Positions 52,622 to 63,000 of a stretch of 64,000 nucleotides of DNA are shown here, piece after piece. Position 1 is the first letter of the stretch, and each line of letters begins with the position of its first letter. The stretch comes from Fodinibius roseus (GTDB taxonomy: Bacteria > Bacteroidota > Rhodothermia > Balneolales > Balneolaceae), in the NCBI RefSeq assembly GCF_900129315.1, contig NZ_FQUS01000009.1, forward strand, positions 124,001 to 188,000. Reading direction: 5' to 3'. A program made the position numbers and the translations under genes. The notes beneath the pieces were generated by a model. That model worked only from the letters and a program-made list of their open reading frames with translations. It was not told the origin of the DNA and ran no database searches.

Positions 52622-54364
52622 TTATTCAGTGAACGAAACAGAACGGTCGCCCAAAATCATGGGCTGCTGGGGACGTTCATGCAGTCTTCGGGAGGTATAG
52701 GAAATATTTTGCCGGAGCAGATCATAAATCCGGGAGACGGAAGTCCGGTTCTGCTGCAGAGCCCGCGCGAAAAAGTAGGGGAATATATGATGTTTCTTGT
52801 CCTCTCCCTTCGATGAACGATACAGTCGGGATGGTTCTTCCAGTTGACTTCCCGTTACCCATACGGTTCCCGGATCCTCTGTCAATATCGAGGTATGAGA
52901 GCGCAGGAGTGTTTCCTGTTCAGACTCGGTAAAATTTTCGGGCAGTGTTCGGCTGAAATCGATATCTGAGACAATCCAGGTCTGGCCGTCTGGCAACGAA
53001 GCAATCCGGCTGAAAACAGCTCTGAGCGGGACATCCCGGGCGGAGGTTCCGGCAGCAGGAGTGACACTTTTCAAATACAGCTCCTGCCCGTTATCTATTT
53101 CGCCATATCCCCCTATATAGACAAAAAGTTCGGTACTGTCATTAACGGCATCGGAAATGATGTCAATCTGCCGGTAAATTTGATCCGGTTGCTGAACGTC
53201 CGTAAGATGATGAACATTACTACTCTCGTAACCAAGAGACTTTTGAAGGTATTCCTCCATCAGCTGTCCGTCTCTGTGGGTATTTTCCCGGCGGGATAGC
53301 GGTTCGTCATAGTTTTCATTGGTGATGATAAGAGCCTGTGCGTTAGGCTTCGTCTCTCGTAAAACAGGGATATTGCTTTCCACATCAATATTACCGAACG
53401 GTACACGCGGCACGGCAACCACCTCTTCATTCCCTGCAAAATTCGTGGATCTCCATATCAGCTGGGCGTCATCTCTGCGAATATAATTCTCCGAGATGCC
53501 ATACCACACCCTGTACCACTGTTCATCGACCGTCGTATCAACCCGTATTTGACTTCCGCGGGTCAGATCTGCCAGCACGTTTTCCGGGTGTATGGAAGGT
53601 TCGCTCCGCAGCTCGGTAAGTTCTGTGGTAACTTGTGCGTAAGGCTCCAGGATGGACGAAACCGGATAGCTATAGTGGTAGGTAGAATCGGCGAATGTCA
53701 CCTCTACCTCAAAAGAACCGGGATCACGATTTGTCAGCTGAAGATCATTAAATCCCTGGGCAAGAGGAATTTGCAGATGTCCTCCCAGAATTTCTTTGAG
53801 ATCTTCTTCAAAAACAATCCGTCCCTTATACGTGACAGACGCGCTTATCGGTGTTGGCTCATCTTCCTGAATATTAACCGTATCGGTTTCAATGACCGTT
53901 CCGGTGTTTTCGAGATATCGCTCTTCCCCCACGGGGCGGGGGTCACCAACAGGCTTAAGATTTGCAAATCCCGAAGCAGCCAGCAACACGCCGACCGTAT
54001 TCAAAGTGAGTGATTGAGCCGATCCACTGTTAAAACGACTGGAATTAGCCGCGTAAAAGGATGCTGCAGCTCCTGCGAGTCCCAACGCTACGAAGCCCGG
54101 ACGCAAGCGGTAATCCTGGATATTGCGTTGAACCAGCATCTTTTGCTGAAACTGATAAGTCGTGTGAGATTTAACATCCAGTGTAAGGACCGGATTTTCA
54201 GGGCTTAGCGTATCTGAGACTTCTAAAAATTTCTTCTGTTCCAATATTTCGTAATCGGACCGGTCTACGGCGTCTTCGTCTTTTACCACCCACCTCCCGC
54301 TGGTACAGGAAGCAAGCAATAACAACATGACAAAATAAAATAATATGTCGGTCGACTTCTTCAC
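52622..54364 (-). CDS. SH3 plus inactive caspase-fold (pseudo-C14) lipoprotein
   Basis: The protein has 580 residues. A signal peptide with lipobox LASC (C20) is followed by two hydrophobic stretches (about 90-133), a beta-rich region (150-240), an SH3-like domain (about 245-305) and a caspase-like domain (about 338-575: ALIITNENYDEPLSRRENTH, then MEEYLQKSLGYES). At the catalytic positions the usual sGHG motif reads IGGYGE (Tyr420 for His) and DxC reads SDIDFS (Asp469 for Cys). It is therefore predicted to be a pseudo-protease. The Omp85-like barrel gene lies 8 bp upstream, suggesting a joint outer-membrane complex. Confidence 0.8.
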   Translation of the reverse strand: MKKSTDILFYFVMLLLLASCTSGRWVVKDEDAVDRSDYEILEQKKFLEVSDTLSPENPVLTLDVKSHTTYQFQQKMLVQRNIQDYRLRPGFVALGLAGAAASFYAANSSRFNSGSAQSLTLNTVGVLLAASGFANLKPVGDPRPVGEERYLENTGTVIETDTVNIQEDEPTPISASVTYKGRIVFEEDLKEILGGHLQIPLAQGFNDLQLTNRDPGSFEVEVTFADSTYHYSYPVSSILEPYAQVTTELTELRSEPSIHPENVLADLTRGSQIRVDTTVDEQWYRVWYGISENYIRRDDAQLIWRSTNFAGNEEVVAVPRVPFGNIDVESNIPVLRETKPNAQALIITNENYDEPLSRRENTHRDGQLMEEYLQKSLGYESSNVHHLTDVQQPDQIYRQIDIISDAVNDSTELFVYIGGYGEIDNGQELYLKSVTPAAGTSARDVPLRAVFSRIASLPDGQTWIVSDIDFSRTLPENFTESEQETLLRSHTSILTEDPGTVWVTGSQLEEPSRLYRSSKGEDKKHHIFPYFFARALQQNRTSVSRIYDLLRQNISYTSRRLHERPQQPMILGDRSVSFTE

Positions 54365-54372
54365 AGAAAACC

Positions 54373-55623
54373 TTACAGTGATATTATTGCTCCGATACCG
54401 ATGAGGTGTCGGAATTTAAAATGATTCTCGGAACCGGGATGCGAGACCCACACCGGCAAATCATACCGGATCATAAGTCCGCGTGATTTCCCCAGGTAAT
54501 CGGGAATATTTATGGAGAAGAGGAATCCCGGACCCGCATCCGCTAATATACCGGATTCCTCAATGGATGTCAGTCCCGCCGATGTACCGCTGTCAAAAAA
54601 CAGGTACGAGCGAAAATCAATGAATTCCCCGGCAATGGGAATTTTTCTAAAAGCGCGCCCCAGGGGGTTTGGATAGTCGAGTTCCATATTCACAGACGAC
54701 AGCGACGTATACAAGGGAGCTGTATTCCCGTTCAGCATTTGAATATCCTGATACAGATATCCCCTGAGGTTGGCGCCACCCGCAATCTGAATATTACCGG
54801 ATTCCATCCAGGCCGGCGGGATGGTCCCCCGGGCCCGGGTTAATCCCCGGTCGACCCACCTGCGGGCAGAATGCATGCTGCGGGAAAAAAGATACTCCGG
54901 AGCTGTTTCTTCTGTTGCCAGGCCGGTATAAAGGCGGCCGAAAAATGTAAAGGATTCAGAAAGCGGAACCCGCTGATGCAGGGCTACTTCCGTGCGGAAA
55001 AAATCGGGATGGTCCCCGATAAAATTGGCATGGACAGTCCATGAAAAGAGATACCGCCCCGGCCTGTTTGCGCTGGTCCTTAAAAGCGAAGCCCTCACCG
55101 GATACAGCCACTGGTCCTGCCATAGCTGCGGGTACAGCAGATAAGCCTGTTCGAAACGCTGTTCTGCCCCCATGCCGATGCTCATCTCAGTGTAATTCAG
55201 CTCATCAAAACCTGCCTGCCATCGTTTATTGAAGGTTATTCCATGCGACTGGAATCCGGTTCGATAGGAGGTTTTTACATTCACATTGGCTTCGCTGCCG
55301 AAATCAGAAAGCCGCGGAATGGGTTCCGTCAGGGAAAAATAATACGAAACGGGGTGGTCGGGAAACCTGGTGCCGAGCCAAATGCCGGCATTGACGCGGT
55401 GAGGACCGTCGCCAAAGGTACCGGGTGTTTCCCCCCGGAGCCGGACTCCCACCCTCACCCCGTCAACACTGTTGTACCAGACATCCGGCGCTGGCAAAAC
55501 CTGGTATCCCTGACTCTGGCCGGATTGGGCAACGGCTTTCTGAGAACCTGCAATAACAAGAAAAATAAAAGCCGTTATTATCAATCCTGTATTAACAATG
55601 ACGTTCAATCTCTCAAAATTCAC
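54373..55623 (-). CDS. Omp85-like outer-membrane beta-barrel protein
   Basis: The protein has 416 residues with a signal peptide (FIFLVIAGSQKAVAQ). No POTRA domain is recognised. The rest is amphipathic beta structure with GGANLRGYLYQDIQM, matching the (V/L)RGY/F motif of Omp85 barrels, near residue 285. It ends in HLIGIGAIISL rather than an aromatic residue. It could be a C-terminal-barrel-only Omp85 relative or the membrane part of a surface complex. It precedes the pseudo-caspase lipoprotein by 8 bp. Confidence 0.72.
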   Translation of the reverse strand: MNFERLNVIVNTGLIITAFIFLVIAGSQKAVAQSGQSQGYQVLPAPDVWYNSVDGVRVGVRLRGETPGTFGDGPHRVNAGIWLGTRFPDHPVSYYFSLTEPIPRLSDFGSEANVNVKTSYRTGFQSHGITFNKRWQAGFDELNYTEMSIGMGAEQRFEQAYLLYPQLWQDQWLYPVRASLLRTSANRPGRYLFSWTVHANFIGDHPDFFRTEVALHQRVPLSESFTFFGRLYTGLATEETAPEYLFSRSMHSARRWVDRGLTRARGTIPPAWMESGNIQIAGGANLRGYLYQDIQMLNGNTAPLYTSLSSVNMELDYPNPLGRAFRKIPIAGEFIDFRSYLFFDSGTSAGLTSIEESGILADAGPGFLFSINIPDYLGKSRGLMIRYDLPVWVSHPGSENHFKFRHLIGIGAIISL

Positions 55624-55763
55624 TCGTCTAACCGTTGATTTGGGTTACTATCGAAATTAGAAGGTACCGGTAAGATGGCCGCTTTAACGGGAACCGTTTC
55701 TCCCTGCGTTGTACCCGGCTAACAGTCATAAATACCATTAATAAAAGGCGATCCGCTGGAAGG

Positions 55764-56726
55764 CTATGTTTCTCGTAACACTTTCTGCTTGAAATAATCC
55801 AGGGTTTTCATCAGTCCTTCTTCCCGATCAAAAGCAGGCTCCCAATTCAACACCTTCCGGGCCCGGCTGATGTCAGGCTGCCGTACCTGCGGATCGTCTT
55901 TGGGCAGCTCCTCGAAGGTGATCTCGCTGTCAGAGTCGGTCAAATTAATAATCTCTTTGGCAAACTCCAGGATCGTAATTTCCTGGGGATTTCCGATATT
56001 GACCGGATCGCTGTAGTTGCCTTGTGAAAGCCGCCACACTCCTTCGACCAAATCATCCACATACATAAACGAGCGGGTCTGAGTCCCGTCCCCGTAGACC
56101 GTAAGCGGGTTGCCGTTGAGCGCCTGCCGCATGAATGTCGGCAGTGCCCGGCCGTCATAGATGCGCATCCGGGACCCGTAGGTATTAAAAATACGTACGA
56201 TGCGGGTTTCTATATTATGATAACGGTGGTAGGCCATCGTCATCGCCTCAGCGAATCGTTTGGCCTCATCATATACCCCGCGGTCGCCGATAGGATTCAC
56301 ATTCCCCCAATAATTTTCGTTCTGTGGGTGGGTCAGCGGATCGCCGTACACCTCGCTGGTGGAAGCCAGTAGGAAACGAGCCTCTTTGGACTTTGCCAGT
56401 CCCAGTGCCTTATGGGTACCCAGTGATCCTACTTTCAGCGTTTGAATCGGCATCTCAAGATAGTCGATAGGCGAGGCCGGCGAGGCAAAATGTAGAATCA
56501 GATCCAGGTCGCCGTTGACATGAATAAAATTTGTAACATCATGTTTGATAAACTCAAAATCATCGTTGCCGATAAGATGAGCAATATTATCGGCACTGCC
56601 GGTAGAGAGATTATCCATGCAGATAACCTCATACCCTTCCGCCAGGTAGCGGTCACACAGGTGAGAACCGAGAAATCCTGCCCCACCCGTGATTAAAACA
56701 CGTTTCCTTGCTGTTGAATTACTCAC
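55764..56726 (-). CDS. UDP-glucuronate decarboxylase (UDP-xylose synthase), SDR family
   Basis: I choose GTG 56726 (320 residues), which starts 14 bp after the ugd stop and removes the N-terminal extension that an ATG at 56777 would add by overlapping ugd. The cofactor motif is [18 protein letters not shown], the catalytic YxxxK is YDEAK and [17 protein letters not shown] followed by YWGNVNPIG is the UXS hallmark. [20 protein letters not shown] and [19 protein letters not shown] follow. It decarboxylates UDP-glucuronate, made by the preceding Ugd, to UDP-xylose for cell-surface glycans. Confidence 0.92.
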   Translation of the reverse strand: MSNSTARKRVLITGGAGFLGSHLCDRYLAEGYEVICMDNLSTGSADNIAHLIGNDDFEFIKHDVTNFIHVNGDLDLILHFASPASPIDYLEMPIQTLKVGSLGTHKALGLAKSKEARFLLASTSEVYGDPLTHPQNENYWGNVNPIGDRGVYDEAKRFAEAMTMAYHRYHNIETRIVRIFNTYGSRMRIYDGRALPTFMRQALNGNPLTVYGDGTQTRSFMYVDDLVEGVWRLSQGNYSDPVNIGNPQEITILEFAKEIINLTDSDSEITFEELPKDDPQVRQPDISRARKVLNWEPAFDREEGLMKTLDYFKQKVLRET

Positions 56727-56739
56727 AAAATATGATTTA

Positions 56740-58101
56740 TTAAACCTCGTTCCCGGTTGTTGCCATATCGGGTACATTGACAGAGGGACGTCCTACACTG
56801 ATATATGTAATCCCCGCTTTTTCAGCCCGACTCAGGTCATACAGGTTACGTCCGTCAAAGATCACAGGCTGTTTCATATTGTTGGCAAAGTTATCTACCG
56901 TTGGACGCCGGAACTCATTCCACTCGGTGCAGATAACCAGTGCATCAATGTCATCGAGCGCCTCCTGCTGGCTGTGGACGAACGTCGTTTGATCGAGCAC
57001 TTGCCGGCTGGTCGCCTGCCTGAAGGTGCCAATGGCTTCCGGGTCGTAGGCCAGCAGCTTCGCCCCCCGCTCCACCAGCGCTTCGGCGATATACAGAGCC
57101 GGGGCCTCCCGGATATCGTCGGTTTCGGGTTTAAAACTCAGTCCCCACATGCCGAATTGTTTGCCGGAAAAATCGTCGGTGCCGTAGTAGTCTTCCATCT
57201 TTTTAACGATGGAGACCTTCTGGGCTTCGTTGACCTTCATGACAGAATCCAAAATCTTAAAATCATAGCCATGCTGTCCCGCCGTATAATGGATCGCCTG
57301 CACGTCTTTCGGGAAGCAGCTTCCGCCATAGCCGATACCTGCAAACAGGAACCGCTTGCCGATTCGGGAGTCGGTACCGATGCCCCGGCGCACATTATCG
57401 ACGTTGGCGCCCACACGCTCGCAGATGTTGGCGATCTCATTCATAAACGTAATCTTGGTTGCCAGCATTGCATTGGCGGCGTATTTGGTCAGCTCCGAGC
57501 TTCGTTCATCCATCACAATAATCGGGTTACCCGAGCGTACAAACGGCTCGTAAAGGGTCGTCATAATGTCGGCCGCCCGCTCGCTTGATGTGCCAACCAC
57601 TACCCGCTCGGGGTACATGAAATCGTCCACAGCAGCTCCCTCGCGCAGAAACTCGGGGTTGGAGACCACGTCAAACAGCTCCTCATCGGCCTGCCCGGCG
57701 ATGGCCTGACGTACCCGGTCGGCGGTCCCCACCGGAACCGTGGACTTGTTGACAATGACCGTATAATCCTCGAGAAGCCCGCCCAGCTGTCCCGCTACTG
57801 TCATCACTGCCGAGAGATCCGCCTGTCCGTCGCCCCCCGGCGGTGTAGGCAGGCACAGAAATACGATATCAGCCTGCCTGACCGCTCCTTCGATCTCAGT
57901 TGTAAAGTGAAGGCGTCCCTCCCGCTGTCCCCGATCAAACAGGGTTTCCAGTCCCGGCTCATAAATCGGGATATTTCCTTTATTCAGCTGGTTAACTTTT
58001 TCTTCATTTATGTCTACACATGTAACATTGTTGCCCGAATCGGCAAAACAGGTACCACTGACCAGTCCCACATATCCGGTTCCTATGACCGTTATGTTCA
58101 T
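56740..58101 (-). CDS. ugd: UDP-glucose 6-dehydrogenase
   Basis: The protein has 453 residues. Features are [19 protein letters not shown] near the start, [15 protein letters not shown], the catalytic Cys in [31 protein letters not shown] and a C-terminal NAD/UDP-binding domain. It oxidises UDP-glucose to UDP-glucuronate. The next gene (UXS) uses this product, and greA lies 4 bp upstream in the same direction. Confidence 0.96.
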   Translation of the reverse strand: MNITVIGTGYVGLVSGTCFADSGNNVTCVDINEEKVNQLNKGNIPIYEPGLETLFDRGQREGRLHFTTEIEGAVRQADIVFLCLPTPPGGDGQADLSAVMTVAGQLGGLLEDYTVIVNKSTVPVGTADRVRQAIAGQADEELFDVVSNPEFLREGAAVDDFMYPERVVVGTSSERAADIMTTLYEPFVRSGNPIIVMDERSSELTKYAANAMLATKITFMNEIANICERVGANVDNVRRGIGTDSRIGKRFLFAGIGYGGSCFPKDVQAIHYTAGQHGYDFKILDSVMKVNEAQKVSIVKKMEDYYGTDDFSGKQFGMWGLSFKPETDDIREAPALYIAEALVERGAKLLAYDPEAIGTFRQATSRQVLDQTTFVHSQQEALDDIDALVICTEWNEFRRPTVDNFANNMKQPVIFDGRNLYDLSRAEKAGITYISVGRPSVNVPDMATTGNEV

Positions 58102-58105
58102 TTAT

Positions 58106-58576
58106 TTATCTCTCAATATTTTTGATTTCAAGTTTTAGTTTACCGGCGGGGACGTCTACGTCGACGATCTCACCGATTTCCGATCCTAAAATAGCTTTTC
58201 CGATGGGTGATTCTATGGAAATTTTATTTTTTTTAAAATCAGCTTCATCCTTTGACACCAGGGTATATTTAACTTCCCGGTCTACCTTGTGATTATGTAT
58301 GGTGACCGTGGAAAGTAAATAGGCCTTGTCGGTTTTCACGTCTTCTTCGTCCAAAATTCGGGCGTTGGCCAGCGCATTCTCGAGCTCTGCGATACGCTTT
58401 TCGAGCATACCCTGCGCTTCCTTGGCGGCATCGTACTCCGCATTCTCACTCAGATCTCCTTTGGCACGGGCCTCAGCGATCTCCTCAGCAATCTCTTTGC
58501 GTCCCCTGCTCTTAAGATCTTTTAGCTCGGCTTCCAGTTTTTCAAATCCTTCACGTGATAAATAATTCTTTTCCAC
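58106..58576 (-). CDS. greA: Transcription elongation factor GreA
   Basis: The protein has 156 residues. The N-terminal coiled coil carries the tip acidic residues in DLSENAEYDAAKEAQGMLEK, and the C-terminal FKBP-like domain has SPIGKAILGSEIGEIVDVDV. It rescues backtracked RNA polymerase by stimulating transcript cleavage. It is followed after 4 bp by ugd on the same strand. Confidence 0.97.
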   Translation of the reverse strand: MEKNYLSREGFEKLEAELKDLKSRGRKEIAEEIAEARAKGDLSENAEYDAAKEAQGMLEKRIAELENALANARILDEEDVKTDKAYLLSTVTIHNHKVDREVKYTLVSKDEADFKKNKISIESPIGKAILGSEIGEIVDVDVPAGKLKLEIKNIER

Positions 58577-59258
58577 GATAATCAGCTTTTAATTCAAAAC
58601 TCTTTTTAGTACATAAAAATAAATGCCAGCCGTTGAGCTGACATCTATGGGTTGTTCAGTGCGTTAAAATACCATGTTTATCCTTCTGTTACCAAATCTA
58701 AATTTATATGTTCCCATCCGTGCAGGTCCGCAAGCTGGTCATTGTGAAGCACTTCGTGGCCGGTGAGCTGGTGAAAAATTGGCAATATTATTCCTCTTTG
58801 GATAACTCTGGCAGGCATATCATATATGCCATGGAAAACAGCTTCGGAAAATTTCCCGGGAGAAGCACAAAGACTTGCTGAATATTTTGGTAGCGCTGGA
58901 CGTAGCCTTCTGTGGTTTTGAAAAACATCGACCTTTGCAAAACCGTTGTTTTGCCCAATCCCTATTGTCATTATCTTTGCGCAATTCCTATTTTAACACA
59001 GTTTGTTATGTATAGCTGCCAATGCGGTGGATCCAGCGACCACCGGGAACAACCTGAGGGAACCTCCCTGTACCTGACCGGGAAATGAAGTGTTGTGATC
59101 AGTACGTCACCCTCATTGTTGAGGCCACGACATTGCCAAAACCTCCTTGCGACTTCAATCGCGTTTAAAAGAGGTCTCATATCATATTGGGCCTACGTTA
59201 TTTTAAGCTCAGTATCTGGATAACCACTTTACAAATCATTCGGCAAACGTAAATAAAC
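58577..59258. other. Non-coding region between greA and the methyltransferase
   Basis: About 680 bp. Minus-strand frames at 58678-58971 and 58971-59180 lack motifs and look like chance frames. The stretch 58930-58956 (ACCTTTGCAAAACCG and onward) resembles 59876-59901, next to repeat copy 4. The stretch 59040-59120 has several small inverted repeats (GAGGGAACCTCCC, CCTCA…TGAGG), so an untranslated structured RNA is possible but not established. Confidence 0.4.
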
Positions 59259-59792
59259 ATGCAGAAACTCAGTACCAAAGAGATTCTCAAGCAAAATTTA
59301 GATCGCAGCATACCGGGTCAGCTGGGAGACCTTAAAATATTGCTTCATAATGTCCGGAGCATGCACAACGTGGGAGCGACTTTTCGGAGTGCCGACGCCT
59401 TTGGTATCCATGAAATACTTATTTCCGGCTACACCCCTACTCCCCCCCGGCCCGAAATTACCAAAACAGCCATCGGGGCCGAAGAGTATGTGGAATGGCA
59501 GCATGTCGAGTGCGACCAGTTGGATACCAAGATAAGCCAGCTGAAAGGAAACGGCTACCGGCTGGTGGGACTTGAGCAAATGACCCGTAGCGTACTGCTT
59601 CCGGAGTATGGGGTCCCGAAAGACCGAAAGATCTGCCTGGCTTTCGGCAATGAGGTGACAGGCCTGGATGAGGACCTGTTGACTCATATTGATGACTTTG
59701 TGGAAATTCCACAATATGGACACAAGCACTCCTTAAATGTGTCCGTTACCGTGGGAGTGGCGCTTTATGCCTTCCTGGAGAAATACTGGTGA
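59259..59792 (+). CDS. TrmH/SpoU-family RNA 2'-O-methyltransferase
   Basis: The protein has 177 residues, SPOUT fold. All three SpoU motifs are present: LHNVRSMHNVGATFRSADAF (motif 1), LAFGNEVTGL (motif 2) and IPQYGHKHSLNVSVTVGVAL (motif 3), which form the knotted S-adenosylmethionine site. It methylates a ribose in tRNA or rRNA; the exact site is unknown. It stands alone on the plus strand. Confidence 0.93.
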   Translation: MQKLSTKEILKQNLDRSIPGQLGDLKILLHNVRSMHNVGATFRSADAFGIHEILISGYTPTPPRPEITKTAIGAEEYVEWQHVECDQLDTKISQLKGNGYRLVGLEQMTRSVLLPEYGVPKDRKICLAFGNEVTGLDEDLLTHIDDFVEIPQYGHKHSLNVSVTVGVALYAFLEKYW

Positions 59793-59906
59793 AAGAGATG
59801 AAAAGTAAAAAGAGTTGCCTACTTTATTTTTTTAATTTGCCAATTTAATTAAATGAAACCGGTAAATTATTCAAAACCTTTGCAAAACCGCTCTTTTGCC
59901 CGATGT

Positions 59907-60013
59907 CGGCGTTGTAAGTCGGTTGAAGCCCTCTCATATGAGCTATAGGATGCGATTCTACCCTTCCGCTGGCCTCGATCTTGACCTAAAACCCTGGTTT
60001 TTCAAAGACTTCT
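59907..60013 (-). repeat. Interspersed intergenic repeat, copy 4 (inverted)
   Basis: The reverse complement of this 107-bp stretch aligns with 490-585 and 26983-27088, including AGAAG-CTTTGAAAAACCAGGG, TATAGCTCATATG and TTCAACCGAC…AACGCCG. Its end coincides with the stop codon of the large gene at 60012. A related segment continues to about 59876. Confidence 0.72.
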
Positions 60014-63000
60014 ATTCAACAAACTTTTTTGGAAATATGTGTGAAATATTAAGGCCCACATGGTTATACCGGTAAATGTTGCTTGTAGAAAGCGCGCCCT
60101 GGAGCGACAGTTGCCAGTATTTGTTAATGCGGGCAGACAGACGGGCATTTCCCGAGTAAAAGGTCCCATCGTGTATATTGTGTTTAGCCATAAATGATAT
60201 TCCCGTGGAAAAACCGGGATCATACAATTTATTTTTGTAGCTGAATTCCATGCCTCCTCCCTTGGTGAGAATCTTATCCGGTGTATAGTAGGGCATGGCG
60301 AAAAGAAATTTTTCGGTCGCGTCTGCATAAGACAAATCAGCCAGAGGTCTCAGTTGGCTTAATCGAGTGGAAAAAGGCATTTTCCAATAAAGTCGAAACA
60401 GCCCCTCATATGCCAACACATTATTGCTGTACCATTTACCGCTAAGCGACAGCGTGCTCTGCACTCCATTATTGTTAAACCAGTAATCATCTCTGTAGAT
60501 CTCTGCGCGTATTTGATTCATGTCTAGCTGAATACTCCGGTTGGTAAAAACAGGCTCAAATTGAATTTTAGTCGATGTAAAGGAGGATGGTTTTGAAAAC
60601 AAAATACCAGCGCTTAATTCGGGGCGTGTTTTCTGATTATCAAAGTAGGTTCCTCCCGATATAAATAATTGCGTCGCCTGACCCCCGAAACTTTGAGAAT
60701 ACCTATAGTTTAAATGATGTAATTCATGCAACTCATTGTTTTCAAGTATATTAGAAGAAACAATTCCTTCTTCAACGGTAAAACGATACGTTGCTCCCGA
60801 CCGGTCTCCCCACTGGGCATAAATACCCAGCGTCGCTTTCTCGTTTTCATAATTATCGGTAGCAAAGGAATTGCTGGTCCCTATTTCAAATCCTTCATTC
60901 TGCCGGTAGGTAGAATTCAAATTGGCTTTCAGACTGTCGGGGAAAAAACTGGGATAGGTATTATAAAACTGTTTCTTCTGTTCGAAATCCATATACCCAA
61001 TTTCAGTATAAACAAGCTTTTTTGTCTGTGGTTGTGCATTGTCCTGTTCAAACAAGGGGTAGAGTGTATCATATCCTTCCTCAACGAAGTGTTCAAATAT
61101 CAGCTTAAGCCCGATATAAGCACGAAGAGAATCATTTGAGGGTTGTTCTTTCATGTAGATTTCTGACCTGGTAATAAAATCGTGGTATCTCTTTTGCTGA
61201 AGCAGCCATTCAAGTTCGGTAATATTGGGTATCTGATCTGTTTTATTTGTCCACATAAGGGCCCTTGTTGTTTCTCCTTCATTGGCATAGAGATACGCGA
61301 TACTTGCGGCCAGCGGCTGTAATTGGATTGAGACTTCATCAGGAAATTCCCGGAGCCATTCCAATGTATTTTGAGGTTCATCATAAGCTATTGAATTATC
61401 CAGGGCAAATTTGTAGAGCGTATCGGAGCGCGGATTGAGATCAATCAGGCGTTTAATATAGTGTTTCCGCTCCGGCCATGACTCATTTGAATAATGCAGA
61501 TATACCATATGCCGAAGCAGCAACTCATTTTCAGGTTCGAGAACCAACTCCCTTTCTGCCCACATTTTTTGGAAATCTAAACTGGGAGCACCATATCGTT
61601 CGACCATCATATTTTTAAACATAATGATCGAATGGTCGGAGAACGTTGTCCACAGTTGTTCCAGAAAAGAAAATGCCCTGTCTAATTGCCCCCTCCAGCC
61701 ATAAAATTTAAGCAATTGTTCGATATCCTGTGCACTCCAATTAGACCGATGTATAATCCTTTTTTCCAGGACAGATATGGCCGTTTCGAGACTGTCAAAT
61801 TCAACGGCCAATGCTATCACCGTGTCTTGCAGGCTCTCAGAGGTTGGATTTCCTTTCAAGGCGGATAGAGCATCTTCAAACCGGGTATCGACCCATCGCG
61901 ACTCGCCGTAAAGGCCGGTGTAATCCCGGTAGTCTGCAAGTATCCGGACAATATCCTGCTCATATCCGGCAGACACGGCGCCCGTATTCAATACCGGCAA
62001 GGCCAACGTATCGGAAGTGGTTAAAAACTGGTACAGCTTGCCATCCCATATATTTGACGCTGCAAATTCGGTCTCTGAATCAAGAAGTGCTCGTTCAAAC
62101 TGAGGGCGGTTTTTGTCGCTCACATAGACAAACCAGAATTTTTCCTTATTCTGCCGGATTCCGGATTTTGTTGTCTCTGTACTTATCTTCAGGGTCGAAT
62201 CAATAACATGGTAATGGCTTTGGGTAAAAAGCCAATTCCTGACAATGGGGACAGACTGGCTAACCGTCTGGAACCTGATTCCGGGATAGGTTCTGACCGT
62301 TCTTTCAAGCCGCTGTTTAAAGACCTCGTATAATCCATAATTGTGTGTCTTACTGCTATGCCAGCCTAATCCCAATGGGTTACGGCTTCGATAGTTATCT
62401 TCAGCTCGCTGCATCACCTGGAAAACATCATCGGGATGAATGAAGTGGGTCCAAATACCGGTATACAGAAACATACTGTTTTGACTAAGCATTGAAAACT
62501 CATTGTCGACAAATCCACTGGTTACGCGGGGATAGTTAAATAACGAGGGAATATAGGGATCCGGGCCAAATTCCCGTCCCCCTCCATCTTCAACATCCCC
62601 ATTGTAGATAGAACTCATGTATTTAATCTCGGAAAAAGCTTTATTAATACTGGCAAGGCCTACCGAATCTATCTCATTAGTGGGTGGCACATATGCTTGT
62701 GGCAGCGTGCCGAGATTATTGATGGTCCAGCGTTTCCTTGCGGCACGCAGGGCCGCCTCCATAAATCCTTCGTTTTGCCAGTCTTTCAGCCACAATGAAA
62801 AATGATTATAGCCGTGGAAGCCCAACTCGTGTCTGCTTTTACTTATATCCTGGGCAAGCCATGGACTCGTATTTTGTGTGATTCCACCGATAGTAAATTT
62901 ATTGGCTTCCCACTCGTCAAAATTAAAGGGAGGTACAACGGTAGCGTTATAATTGAAGGTAAGCAGTGCTGTATAACTGATATCAAAACTGTCGGCCAGT

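Noticed and set aside
58678-59180. Two minus-strand frames of 97 and 69 codons
   Set aside because: Residue composition is not protein-like, there is no family resemblance, and the area shares a short segment with the neighbourhood of an interspersed repeat.
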